From Ascarosepion bandense (taxonomy: Eukaryota; Mollusca; Cephalopoda; Sepiida; Sepiidae): a stretch of DNA of 64,000 nucleotides. Below, in pieces: positions 43,071-52,384 of this stretch. The DNA lies in NCBI GenBank assembly GCA_037127315.1, contig JBBBDQ010001918.1:5484501-5548500 (forward strand), written 5' to 3'. How positions within the stretch are numbered: position 1 is the stretch's first letter; each line of letters opens with the position of its first letter. The notes below the pieces were generated by a model. It did no database searches. It saw nothing but the letters and a program-made list of their open reading frames with translations, and was not told the DNA's origin. Position numbers and translations under genes: made by a program.

Positions 43071-43398
43071 TGAAAAATAATTAAAAATACAAAGAGGAAA
43101 GGAGAAGACAGACGGAACAAAAAGCAAACAGGAAAACAAGAGAGAAATCACTCTTTCTCTATCTTGATTTCTCATCTAGTCTTCTCATTATTTCTGCCCT
43201 CTTTCTTTTTTCTTTCTCTTCTTTAATATCTTTTTTTCCCTCGTACCAAAAGATTTCCAAATCTAAAAGGAAGTGTTGATTTTTTAAATTTTTCAATAAA
43301 ACCTTTATTTTCCATCTTCTCTTCTAACCTTTTAAAGTTATATAGATTATTGTATTTGTTAATTTTGGTATCTCCAAATAGTAATTCACATAAACTAT

Positions 43399-44040
43399 TC
43401 TGCACATATACAAATCTACCATCCGCCCGTGTATTGAATATTGCTGCCATATCTGGTCGGGTGCCCCTGCTGCTCTCCTTGGGCTTCTTGACAAAATACA
43501 AAGGAGGATCTGTAACGTGGTTGATACTGACTTGGCAGACCGGCTGCAGCCGCTCTCACACCGACGTGATGTAGCTTCCCTGTGCCTCTTCTACAAGTAC
43601 TTTCATGGCTTCTGCTCCGATGAGCTTAGATCACTGGTGCCGCCTAAGCACGAATTTACACGAGATACTAGATTAGCAACTAAGTCCCACCCTTTTACAG
43701 TTAAACAAATAAGATGTAACCGTAAATTCTACTCCAACAGCTTCTTTTCTCGCGCTTCCCGCCTGTGGAACTCCCTTCCACAACTCTGCTTTCCCGACAG
43801 TTACAATCTCCAGGTGTTTAAATGTAGGGTCAATAGACACCTCCTATCACACTAACTCCCAACTATTCTCAGAACACTCTCATCTACCCAACCCTCATTC
43901 TCGGTATCCTCACCCGCCTATCACCCACCCTCTGTTATTTCCTATATTTAATCAGCCTTTCTCCACTCTACGTAGTCCCCTGCACAGTAGTGGCCGTGAC
44001 ATGCCTTGCTCGGGGTGAAACGCTTATAAAAAAAAAACAG
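43399..44040 (+). mobile_element. LINE-J 3' end inside LINE-R copy A
   Basis: Encodes LADRLQPLSHRRDVASLCLF, FYKYFHGFCSDELRSLVPPK, KSHPFTVKQIRCNRKFYSNS and FFSRASRLWNSLPQLCFPDS with few errors. The 3' UTR ends CCTTGCTCGGGGTGAAACGC, TTAT and oligo-A. 5' truncated at the STIRP region (a frameshift follows). Confidence 0.92.
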
Positions 44041-44174
44041 AAAAAAACATGATGAACCTTTTTGTTTTTGCGCTGACAACTATACAGTCTGTTTTCTTGG
44101 AGTTGATATTTAATCTTTACTCATCAGTTTTCTTAACTAACTTCTGTAAAAGTTTGTGTGGTTTCCTTTCTATG

Positions 44175-44648
44175 GACTTACGGCCTATCACGTTGCATAC
44201 ACCGGTTCTCGCTCGAAATTAAGCAACGTTGAGCCTGGTCAGTACTTATATTTGTGACCCCTTAGGAATACCAGGTGCAGTAAGTGTTTAGTGACGGATG
44301 TGCGTTGTGATGCAGTGGATATCGGTTCGGAAAGAGAAATCAGTGAGCCGAGTTCAAATTCCAGATGAATACCCTGCATTCACTTAAGCACTGGTACCCT
44401 TGGGAAAGGTATTAAGCCGTCCCTTCCCTCCAGTTATGGGTTAAATACCAAGGGTAGAACTTGGGAATCCTGCCCTTAAAAAAACAAATCCCAATGAATC
44501 TTGTTACTCGAAAAGAAAAAAATATTACTTGACACAAAACCTATATAAAACAACAATAAATTGTTGAAAGAAAAGGTATAACCAGCAATAAAAAAAATTA
44601 GTTGGCAATAACTGACCCGCCGAGGTTGATATGCCACAAAACAACCAA
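44175..44648 (+). mobile_element. SINE-A5S: composite 5S rRNA-tRNA-CORE SINE, complete
   Basis: CCTTTCTATG flanks it on both sides (44165-44174, 44649-44658), so the unit is 474 bp. Order: 5S rRNA-like 44175-44287 (ACTTACGGCC, AATTAAGCAACGTTGAGCCT, AGGAATACCAGGTGCAGTAA); 9-bp linker TTTAGTGAC; tRNA-like head from 44296 (GGATGTGCGTTGTGATGCAG, box B GAGTTCAAATTCCAG); CORE-like CCCTTGGGAAAGGTATTAAG; then a 3' tail unlike ordinary SINE-A with AATCCCAATGAATCTTG and TGACCCGCCGAGGTTGATAT. No coding capacity. Both 5S and tRNA internal Pol III promoter elements are present. Confidence 0.93.
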
Positions 44649-45123
44649 CCTTTCTATGCCTGCTATCAGCACAGTGTCATCTGAATATCTAAGGTTGTGT
44701 CCAATAATAAGCATTTTTATTGGTAAAAGAACGAGGCCAAAAGGTAAAATAGGCTTAGAGAAGGAAAAGGTGAAGACAAATGAAAGAATTACAGAAACAT
44801 CTTTGGCCCTTTTCTAATTTTATGCTTGATAAATTCTATAATTTTAGAACACTGCAAAGAAAATACAGATGAATATACTTCATAGGAATCAGAATAAAAA
44901 AGGGACACAAAATCAGATTTTATGGATCCATGAAAAATTTTTGGCAGATGGTTCAGGTGTTGAGACTGAAATTTGTTTATAAATGATGGCAAGAGAAAAA
45001 AGAAAAATACAAACAAATGTCATTGACTAGCTGCATGAAAATATAATGAGTTGAAATGTGGGATATGAGGTCTTTAAGCTGAGAATGTCAGGGAGGAATT
45101 GAAAAATGGTAAAGGAAGAAGGC

Positions 45124-45575
45124 AAAAAGGTAAAATAGGCTGAGAAAAGGAAAAGGTGAAGACAATGGAAAGAATTTCAGAAAAAGTTAAAGAATCAGAA
45201 GATGAGAAAAAACGAAATGGGAATGTGATTTTAATCAGTAATAAAAGGAAAAGTGAGGACAATATGTTAGATAGGAAGGAAGGGAAGTTAGGCAGGGAGG
45301 AAAGTACAAAGGGAAGGTAAATAAGAGAAGGAATTTAACAGGGCAGGAAAGGAAAAAGGGGAGAAATGGAAGTAGGAAAAGATGCGATTGAATTTAGGAG
45401 GTGAGGAAAGAAGAAAGGAAGGGAGAAATGTAAAGGGAAGAGAAAAATAAGGAGGGGAGGAAAGAAAGGAGAGGCAATTAATAAAAAGAGAAGGAATTTA
45501 ACAGAAAAGAAAAGTAAAGCGGGGAAGAAAAGAAAAAGGGGAGGAAAGGAAAAAGGGGAGAAAAGACTGTCCTGT
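45124..45575. repeat. Polypurine tract
   Basis: Short GGGAGGAAAG and GGAAAAAGGGGAG units with drift, about 330 bp from 45250. It lies between LINE-R copies A and B. Confidence 0.85.
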
Positions 45576-45749
45576 GCTTTGCTAGGATAGCTCTATCTGT
45601 AAAACATGTATTACATAACAGCTTAGGACTTTTTTCTTATTTTTCAATTGTCATGTTTCCTAATATGCTTATCTTCTAGAAGGCAGCTTCAGCTATCACA
45701 ATGTAACTTCGAATTTCAGTCTTGTATTTTCCATTTTCTGTTTCAACAC

Positions 45750-46380
45750 TTCCCAGTTATAATACATTTTTGCACGTTTTTAATTTTGTTATCTCCAATT
45801 AGTAATTCCCATGTTGGACTGTTTCTTTTGCTGACAACTGTACATTAAGTCTTCTTAGAGTCGATGTTTAATCTATTCTTATTTCTTTCCTTAACTAATT
45901 TCTGTAAAATATTGTGCCGTTTCCTTTCTATGCCTGCTATCAACATAGTATCATCTACATATCTAAGTTTATGTCCACTAATAATGAATTCTGTGAGGAC
46001 TTCTAATTTTCTAAAGAGTGCTTCATTGTAAAGATTGAATAAGTCTGGTGAGAGAAAACATCTTTGGTCTTTTTCTAATTTTGTGCATGATAGATTCTAT
46101 AATTTTCGAATAAGGCAAAGAAAAATAGATGAATATACTTCGTAGGAATCAGAATTAAAAAGGGACACAAAGTCAGATTTTATGGATCCATAAAAGTCTT
46201 GGCAGATGGTTCAGGTGTTGAGACTGAAATCTGTTTATAAATGATGGCAAGAGAAAAAAAAATACAAACAAATGTCATTGACTAGCTGCATGAAAATATA
46301 ATGAGTTGAAATGTGGGATAAGAGGTACTTAAGCCGAGAATATCAGGGAAGAATTGAAAAATGATCACGGAAGAAGGCAT
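45750..46380 (-). mobile_element. LINE-R reverse-transcriptase fragment, copy B (empty site)
   Basis: The minus strand encodes LSPDLFNLYNEALFRKLEVL, then GHKLRYVDDTMLIAGIER with the YVDD catalytic motif, KRHNILQKLVKERNKNRLNI, and DSKKT.CTVVSKRNSPTWEL. This is the RTE-type order. It carries a single uninterrupted CCTTTCTATGCCTGCTATCA at the place where copy A holds SINE-A5S. Stops show it is dead. Confidence 0.88.
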
Positions 46381-46384
46381 ATTC

Positions 46385-46624
46385 TTATATTCCTTTAGTA
46401 GAACAACATTTCTGATGCATCAGTCACTCCTTCAACTGTGAGGAGATTGTCCAGTATTTTTTGCTGCATAATAGGACTGATACACTGTAACAGTTATCTA
46501 TTCCTTTTTTTGGTTTTAATGAATTTTTCCTGTTTATTAATAGTTTGTTTAACTTTTGAAAGGTATCTTTCACTATCCTTGGATTTTGGTATCGCATTTT
46601 CAAATTTCTGTCAAAACACATTTT
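46385..46624 (-). mobile_element. LINE-R connection-domain fragment
   Basis: The minus strand reads KFENAIPKSKDSERYLSKVK, then a TKKGIDNCYSVSVLLCSKKY-like frame. This lines up with the stretch before FYRRML in other LINE-R copies. Decayed. Confidence 0.65.
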
Positions 46625-46812
46625 TAGTATTTGTCTATATTTTTGAGATGAGGTAGTATTTACAGTGTTTACATTATTCGGGCTATTGTCCTCATCCTTG
46701 TTGCAATTTGTACGACGTTTCGGCCGTTGAACGTTCCGGCCTTCTTCAGGTGCTAGGAATTTCAAACCGAACCCTTTATTACAATCACTGGGGTATATCA
46801 TCCTCATTCCTT
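46625..46812 (-). mobile_element. SINE-C, minus arm of a head-to-head pair
   Basis: Plus-strand reading: GAGATGAGGTAGTATTTACA, GGGCTATTGTCCTCATCC, CCTTCTTCAGGTGCTAGG, ATTACAATCACTGGGGTATA, TCCTCATTCCTTGCGT. 5' head missing. Confidence 0.88.
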
Positions 46813-47110
46813 GCGTCCTTAAAGACACATGGCCTAGTAGATATAGACGTTAACCCAAAGTTTTGTGAATTCAATACCAGGCTACAGCAGTAGTAAGCAA
46901 GTAATTTACAATGTTAGAGGGAGATAATTTATGACTACCAGAAGAGGCACTACTACACAAGGAATGAAGTTCATATACCCCAGTGATTGTAATAAAGTGT
47001 TTGGCTAGAAATTCCTAGCACCTGAAGAAGGCCGGATCTTAAAACGGCCGAAACGTCTTACAAATAGCAACAAAGATGAGGATAATACGAATAATGTAAA
47101 TACTTTTTTA
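46813..47110 (+). mobile_element. SINE-C, plus arm of a head-to-head pair
   Basis: AAAGACACATGGCCTAGTAG opens a full head; GTTTTGTGAATTCAATACC is box B-like; then CACCTGAAGAAGGCCGGATC and AACAAAGATGAGGATAATAC. It meets the minus copy directly, without spacer. Confidence 0.88.
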
Positions 47111-47388
47111 GACTTGGTTAATTTATGGTATCTCTAATTTGTAAATTGTACGTTGATGTGTTTGTTTTTTTCTGAGAACCATATATTTTTTTCTTCTTAC
47201 TCTTAATGTTTACTTTTTTCTTGTGAATTTTATTTATCACCTTCTATAGGACTTTTCATTCTGTGTCTGTTCTTACTTCTGTGTCATCTTCTTGAAGCTG
47301 GAGTTTGTTTTTTCTTGGACATGATGTTACTCATATATTCACACTTCTAATGATGTCAACTTTTTGGGATAACCTATATTTCTATAGC
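47111..47388. other. No gene seen
   Basis: T-rich sequence with no clear element. Confidence 0.4.
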
Positions 47389-48300
47389 TTCTTCTTCTTC
47401 TTCTTCTTCTTCTTCTTCTTCTTCTTCTGTGTGTCATGTCCTTTCAGGACGTATCCGATCATGGACTTTCGTCTCTCCCTATTCCTGGTAGCTATTAGCA
47501 CGCTTTCTCCTGTTAACCCAATCAAACCCAGCTCTGCCATCCACCTGCTCACGCCCTTCAAATATATTATCCGCTGTTTCACCTGTCTCTCTTTCCCTCT
47601 ATCTAACTTGTGAGTATTTTTATTTTTAATCATATCACCTCGAGCAAGGCGGTAAGGCTACTGGTGTGCAGGGGGTTACGTAAGAGTGAATAGATTGGAA
47701 AAGAGAAAGCCGGAAACCACATCCTAAACAGGGAACAAGGGATGGGCCTCTACACATGTTCAATAGACGTGGATGGAGTGTAAACCGGGTGATAGTTCAG
47801 TCTATCTACTCCAATTGAGAAAAAAATAAACAAAAAAGAAAAGTGAAAAGATTGGAAAAGAGAAAGCCAGAAACCACATCCTAAACAGGGAACAAGGGAT
47901 GAGCCTCTACACCTGTTCAATAGACGTGGGTGGAGTGTGAACCGGGTATCAGATTCTCTAAGCCTTCCTTCTACATCACATCTCCCAAAAACTTCAACTG
48001 TCTCTTTCCGATGCTTAGTATTAATTTCCTTTTCGTTTCCATCCTTTCCAAAACCTCATAATTGCTCATATGCTCGATCCATGATATCCACAGCATCCTA
48101 CTTTAGAACAACATTTTAGTTACTTGAAGCTTTTCCTTCATTTTTAATTATATTGAAGAAAACACATCACATAGCCATCCAATCTTTGTTGTCAGTGTCG
48201 CATTTTCCGTCTTCCGTTAGAACACTTCCCAAGTACCTAAATTTTTGTACTTGCTTGATTTTAGTATCCCAACCTATGCTACAAAAAAATTTTCTTTACT
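47389..48300 (-). mobile_element. LINE-R 3' end with (GAA)n tail, split by SINE-E dimer
   Basis: On the minus strand the tail (GAA)n is 47389-47428, preceded by the 3' block (AGGACGTATCCGATCATGGA on plus) and the C-terminal coding relic. The match stops at 47617, resumes at 47946 (TATCAGATTCTCTAAGCC) and runs to a KIK.VQKF-like region near 48260. GTAT at both junctions (47614-47617, 47946-47949) is the likely target duplication of the insert. Confidence 0.88.
47618..47945 (-). mobile_element. Dimeric SINE-E inside LINE-R
   Basis: Minus-strand dimer: the tail-bearing monomer at the left, an A-rich linker on the plus strand near 47815-47845, then the tail-less monomer ending GTGGAGTGTGAACCGGG. 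Confidence 0.92.
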
Positions 48301-48500
48301 TAAGAAAAGGAAGAGAATCAAGTATGGCTGACGTATCAATTATTCTTTCATCAATTGTTATCAGCACCTGCCTATATTGTCTTTTTAAGGCGGTCATACA
48401 AGAAACGTCGTTTTTGATTGGCTGTTTATCCAGTCGCCTAACGATGTAACCGCTTTAGTATATAAAATTGTTTCCCGTATTCCAGACTCTTTTTCGTTCC
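48301..48500. other. No gene seen
   Basis: Short unique-looking stretch. Confidence 0.3.
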
Positions 48501-48559
48501 AGATAATTTGTCTTTCAATATACTGTTACAAATGAAAATGTTTACAATGAAACAATGTC

Positions 48560-49405
48560 AAGTAATTTTACTGCATTAGTGCAAAGTGTGTAAAAACAAT
48601 TTTGCATCGGATGCTAAGAGAAATGGATACTCTTTGAGAACGGTAAGAGGCAAAGGAATAACAAAAAAAAATATTCAAAACTCCCCACTGCACCCTAAAA
48701 CGTTAAGAATTACTGTGTGGTGGTCTTTCAAAGGAGTTATATATTTTTCATTCGTGCCTCAAGGGAAAACAATAAAAGCAACCTCATATTGTGGAGAAAT
48801 TGAGCGTATTCACGAAATATTGAAAAAAAAAAATTAGATTGGGAATAGGAATGGCTCAACTTTTCTTCGTAACCACTCACGGCCGCATACTTTCCAATCA
48901 ACTGTCCAAAAGCTGCATAATCTTAATTATAAAATTTTGCCTCGTCCTCCATATTGATCTTATGTACAATCTCCAGGTGTTTAAATGTAGGGTCAATAGA
49001 CACCTCCTATCACACTAACTCCCAATTATTCTCAGAACACTCTCATCTACCCAACCCTCATTCTCGGTATCCTTACCCGCCTATCACCCACCCTCTGACA
49101 TTTCCTATATTTAATCATCCTTTCTCCACTCTACGTAGCCCCCTGCGCAGTAGTGGCAGTGACATGCCTTGCTCGGGGTGAAACGCTTATAAAAAAAAAT
49201 GTCTCTTCCATAAATTATCACTACAAAAGCTTAAATAAGCTTTTGTAGTTTTTTATTCACCCTAAGACATTCTCCAAGAAGGAAAAGGTAATTGAAGCAT
49301 TCGATTCATTTATCGCACCAAAGGATTAAAATATTTTTAAAGATTGGTTGAAAAATGTAGTGGCGTGTTGGAGAACAGTCATTAATCAATATGGTGCCTG
49401 TTTCA
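48560..49405 (+). mobile_element. Mariner (Hsmar-like) transposase remnant, split by LINE-J
   Basis: Encodes SPLHPKTLRITVWWSFKGVI, SFVPQGKTIKATSYCGEIER, then NGSTFLRNHSRPHTFQSTVQ and KLHNLNYKILPRPPY. This is the part of an Hsmar/SETMAR-type transposase around the second catalytic Asp; in place of that Asp-Asn (HDNARPH in relatives) it has RNHSRPH. Interrupted at 48962 by LINE-J. At 49199 the frame resumes with SSINYHYKSLN, and VIEAFDSFIAPKD and DWLKNVVACWRTVINQYGAC give the C-terminus. Several stops. Confidence 0.88.
48963..49198 (+). mobile_element. Short LINE-J 3' end inside mariner
   Basis: Only 236 bp: LQVFKCRVNRHLLSH-like end, 3' UTR and GTGAAACGCTTAT with oligo-A. It is closest to the 3' ends at 43800-44036 and, in reverse, 55806-56010. 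Removing it rejoins the mariner reading frame, with TG or ATG as the only possible duplication. Confidence 0.92.
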
Positions 49406-49487
49406 ACTAAATATATTAGCTATTTAACATCTCAAAAATTTATATTAATTTCTTATAAATTGCGTCATTTCATGTGTGAAAATTTAA

Positions 49488-49490
<3 letters not shown>

Positions 49491-49535
<45 letters not shown>

Positions 49536-49536
49536 G
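49491..49536. repeat. (TATC)n microsatellite
   Basis: About 11 CTAT units. Confidence 0.96.
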
Positions 49537-49579
49537 TAGGTCCACTTCTGGTGGAAGGATTCAGTTAGTGTACATTACA

Positions 49580-49800
49580 GCGTTTCGAACGCAGAAGTAT
49601 TTAACCGATAGGGCTTTTAATGCTCAGGAAAATATTCTCCAATATGAAAGAGGTAATCGAAGCATTTGATCTGTTTCTAACATCAAATGATGTGAATGTT
49701 TTTTAAGAAGGAATCAAGAATTTAGAAGTACGTTAAAAACAGTCATTCATCAACATTATGCACATTTTTCAACTAATACAATCAGTTATTTATCATTTGA
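49580..49800 (+). mobile_element. Second mariner C-terminal fragment
   Basis: TCTCCAATATGAAAGAGGTA, ATCGAAGCATTTGATCTG and ACAGTCATTCATCAACATTA repeat, with changes, the C-terminal end at 49265-49405 in the same orientation, about 380 bp downstream. Either a tandem duplication or a second insertion. Confidence 0.75.
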
Positions 49801-49899
49801 GAAGAGTTTTATTCACATCCTATAAAGAGAGTCATTTCATTTGTGGCAACCTAATAATTGAAAAAAATATTTTTGCTTTACATTTTCTGGTTGAATATA

Positions 49900-50535
49900 A
49901 ATAAAATATAATATGTAATATAAATAAAATATTATATGTAATATAAATAAAATATAATATGTAATATAAATAAAATATAATATGTAATATAATATGTAAT
50001 ATAAAATATAATATGTAATATAATATGTAATATAAATAAAATATAATATGTAATATAAATAAAATATAATATGTAATATAAATAAAATATAATATGTATT
50101 ATAATATGTAATATAAAATATAATATGTAATATAATACATAATATAAATAAAATATAATATGTAATATAAATAAAATATAATATGTAATATAATACGTAA
50201 TATAAATAAAATATAATATGTAATATAATATGTAATATAGAATATAATATGTCATATAATATGTAATATAAAATATATGTAATATAATATGTAATATAAA
50301 TAAAATATTATATGTAATATAAATAAAATATAATATGTAATATAAATAAAATATATGTAATATAATATGTAATATAAATAAAATATGATATGTAATATAA
50401 ATAAAATATAATATGTAATATAATATGTAATATAAATAAAATATAATATGTAATATAATATGTAATATAAAATATATGTAATATAATCTGTAATATAAAT
50501 AAAATATAATATGTAATATAAATAAAATATAAACT
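49900..50535. repeat. AT-only minisatellite, ~22-bp units
   Basis: Units built from AAAATATAATATGTAATATA with or without AATA. GC is close to nil over 630 bp. Open frames of Tyr/Ile/Leu are artefacts. Confidence 0.95.
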
Positions 50536-51308
50536 AAATATGTAAGTGGTTACTTCGTTAGAGAATCGGATCAACAACCAACCAAAAAGCATGAGTCATT
50601 TCATGTTCATATAGTTAAAAATATGAATATTAATCGGTTAAACATAATAAGAAGCTGTTTTACGACATGAAATCCTGACATGATTATACGTTTAAAAATT
50701 TTTCAACGCTTTTTAATTTTTTTCCTCTGAATCGAGAAAATTTTAGTTTTGATTCATTTCAAATCCGACGTTTAAATCATGCAATTCATACCACTAATGA
50801 CAGATAATTATTTCAATATGCTACACAAGAGGTAATTAATTAATTAAGTCATTATTAATTAGGCTAAATCCTAACTTAACATCAAAGAAAAGGCGTCTAG
50901 ATAATTTGACGAGAGAGAAATACTGACGACACATTAAAATGGGTAATCAATCTACTTACGTATGTAGAAACTGGCGATAGGGCCAAAAATGTGCTTACGG
51001 AAAGAAATATAAGTGAATTAGGTAAATAAAATAACCGGGGGAGATAAATAAATAAGTAAAGGAGAGGAGTAAATAAATAAAAAACTAATAAATAATAAAA
51101 ATAAATAATAATAAAAATTAATAATAGTAAAATTAATAATAAAAATAAATCAATATGAATACAGGCAAACATTTGGATACAAACAGATACATTGAAAACG
51201 TACTGAAAATAATTTAAATTCATTTCAGTAAAATGTTAGTCTTATTTGAAACTAACTTGAGACCAGTACTCAGTGCAGACATTTGATATAACTCCTGCGA
51301 AGGGCTAT
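50536..51308. other. No gene seen
   Basis: AT-rich, with an AATAAAAATAAATAA-rich patch near 51070-51150. Confidence 0.4.
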
Positions 51309-51606
51309 TATACTCAGTCAGTTAAGTGCCATACGTGAAACACGCTTGGGCGCTCATGTCTCGAAAGAGACATGACTGACGGGGCAGAAGATTATCCCGC
51401 AGTAGGTTGCCATTGCTTTCTGCGGTAGATTGGTTGCCAGCCAAAGCTATAAAACCCAATCTGTCCTGTTATTTAACCCATAACTGGAAGGAAAAGACGG
51501 ATTAGTACATTTCCCAAGTGTATTTGCGCATAAGTAAATGCAATGAATTCAACTGGAATTTGAACTCGGCTTCCGAGCCGATATCCACTGCACCACAATG
51601 CACATC
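51309..51606 (-). mobile_element. SINE-A, near full length
   Basis: Minus-strand copy. The left end CAGTCAGTTAAGTGCCATAC is the reversed 3' end; the right end has GAATTTGAACTCGGCTTC (box B) and CCACTGCACCACAATGCACA (box A region). Confidence 0.93.
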
Positions 51607-51959
51607 CTATTATACATCCAGCCCAAAACTTTGAAACCTCAGTTTTAAATTTGAGAACTGCCATGATAATTTTGAAGAAATAACTTTGAATTCCTCAATT
51701 AACTTTACGGAATATCAAAATCTTGCTTTAACACTGAGTTGAGCTATAATTTCAATTGATTTACCTCGAAAATCAGATTTGTGCTGAAACACAGATTTGT
51801 GCTGAAACTCAGACTTGGGTCGAATTTCTCACCTAATACAATCTTATTAAAAATTAACGTCGGTTTTCTTTACACATCATAGATTCCTATTCATTCCTTG
51901 GTTTTCATTAGCATTTTTATTCCATTGTTTTTATGTACATATTATTGTCCGTTTTTTTA

Positions 51960-52384
51960 CTCATCTAACAGTAGATTACAACATACACCTGATAGAAAAT
52001 TATTCATTTATTATATTCCCTTTGCTTTACTTATCTATTAGAATATTAATAAGTTATTACAGTCCATTTCCTTTGCGCATCTAATAGAAAATTATTAAGT
52101 TATTATCGTCCATTATATTTACCCATTTAATAGAAAATTAAGATATTATCGTCTGTTTTATTTACTTTTTTAATAAAATCTTATTAAGTTATTATAGTCC
52201 ATACCTTTTACTCATCTGAAAGAATTGCTACTTAGTTATTATTATCTAATTCTTTATTCATCTAATAGAATATTATTAAATTAGTATCGACTGTTTAAAC
52301 AATTATTAAGTTATTATCGACTAAATCTGTTACTCATCGAAAAGAATCTTATTAAGATATTATAGTCGGTTTGATTTACTCATC
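51960..52384 (+). repeat. ~46-bp repeat domain, first block
   Basis: Degenerate units TTTACTCATCTAATAGAATn followed by TTATTAAGTTATTATCGTCC. The same units continue in gaps between insertions up to about 61100 (55046-55340, 56470-56980, 57270-57322, 58080-58260, 60320-60432, 60915-61100). Confidence 0.85.

Larger units (their letters stand above)
43280..45123 (-). mobile_element. LINE-R reverse-transcriptase fragment, copy A, twice interrupted
   Basis: The minus strand matches copy B (45750-46380) in three pieces: 43360-43398, 44041-44174 and 44649-45123. The gaps are exactly a LINE-J insert and a SINE-A5S insert. The last piece encodes a GHNLRY.DDT.LIAGIE-type version of the RT catalytic box with decay (YSDD in place of YVDD). 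Further left lie K-E-R-rich frames of unclear origin. Non-functional. Confidence 0.75.

Noticed and set aside
44175..44287. A working 5S rRNA gene
   Set aside because: Fused to a tRNA/CORE SINE within one target duplication and diverged at several conserved 5S positions.
48560..48840. A SETMAR-like domesticated transposase gene
   Set aside because: The matching part has stops, a changed catalytic region and a LINE insertion; no SET domain is nearby.
49932..50592. Long Tyr/Ile/Leu frames on the minus strand
   Set aside because: AT-only minisatellite read in frame.
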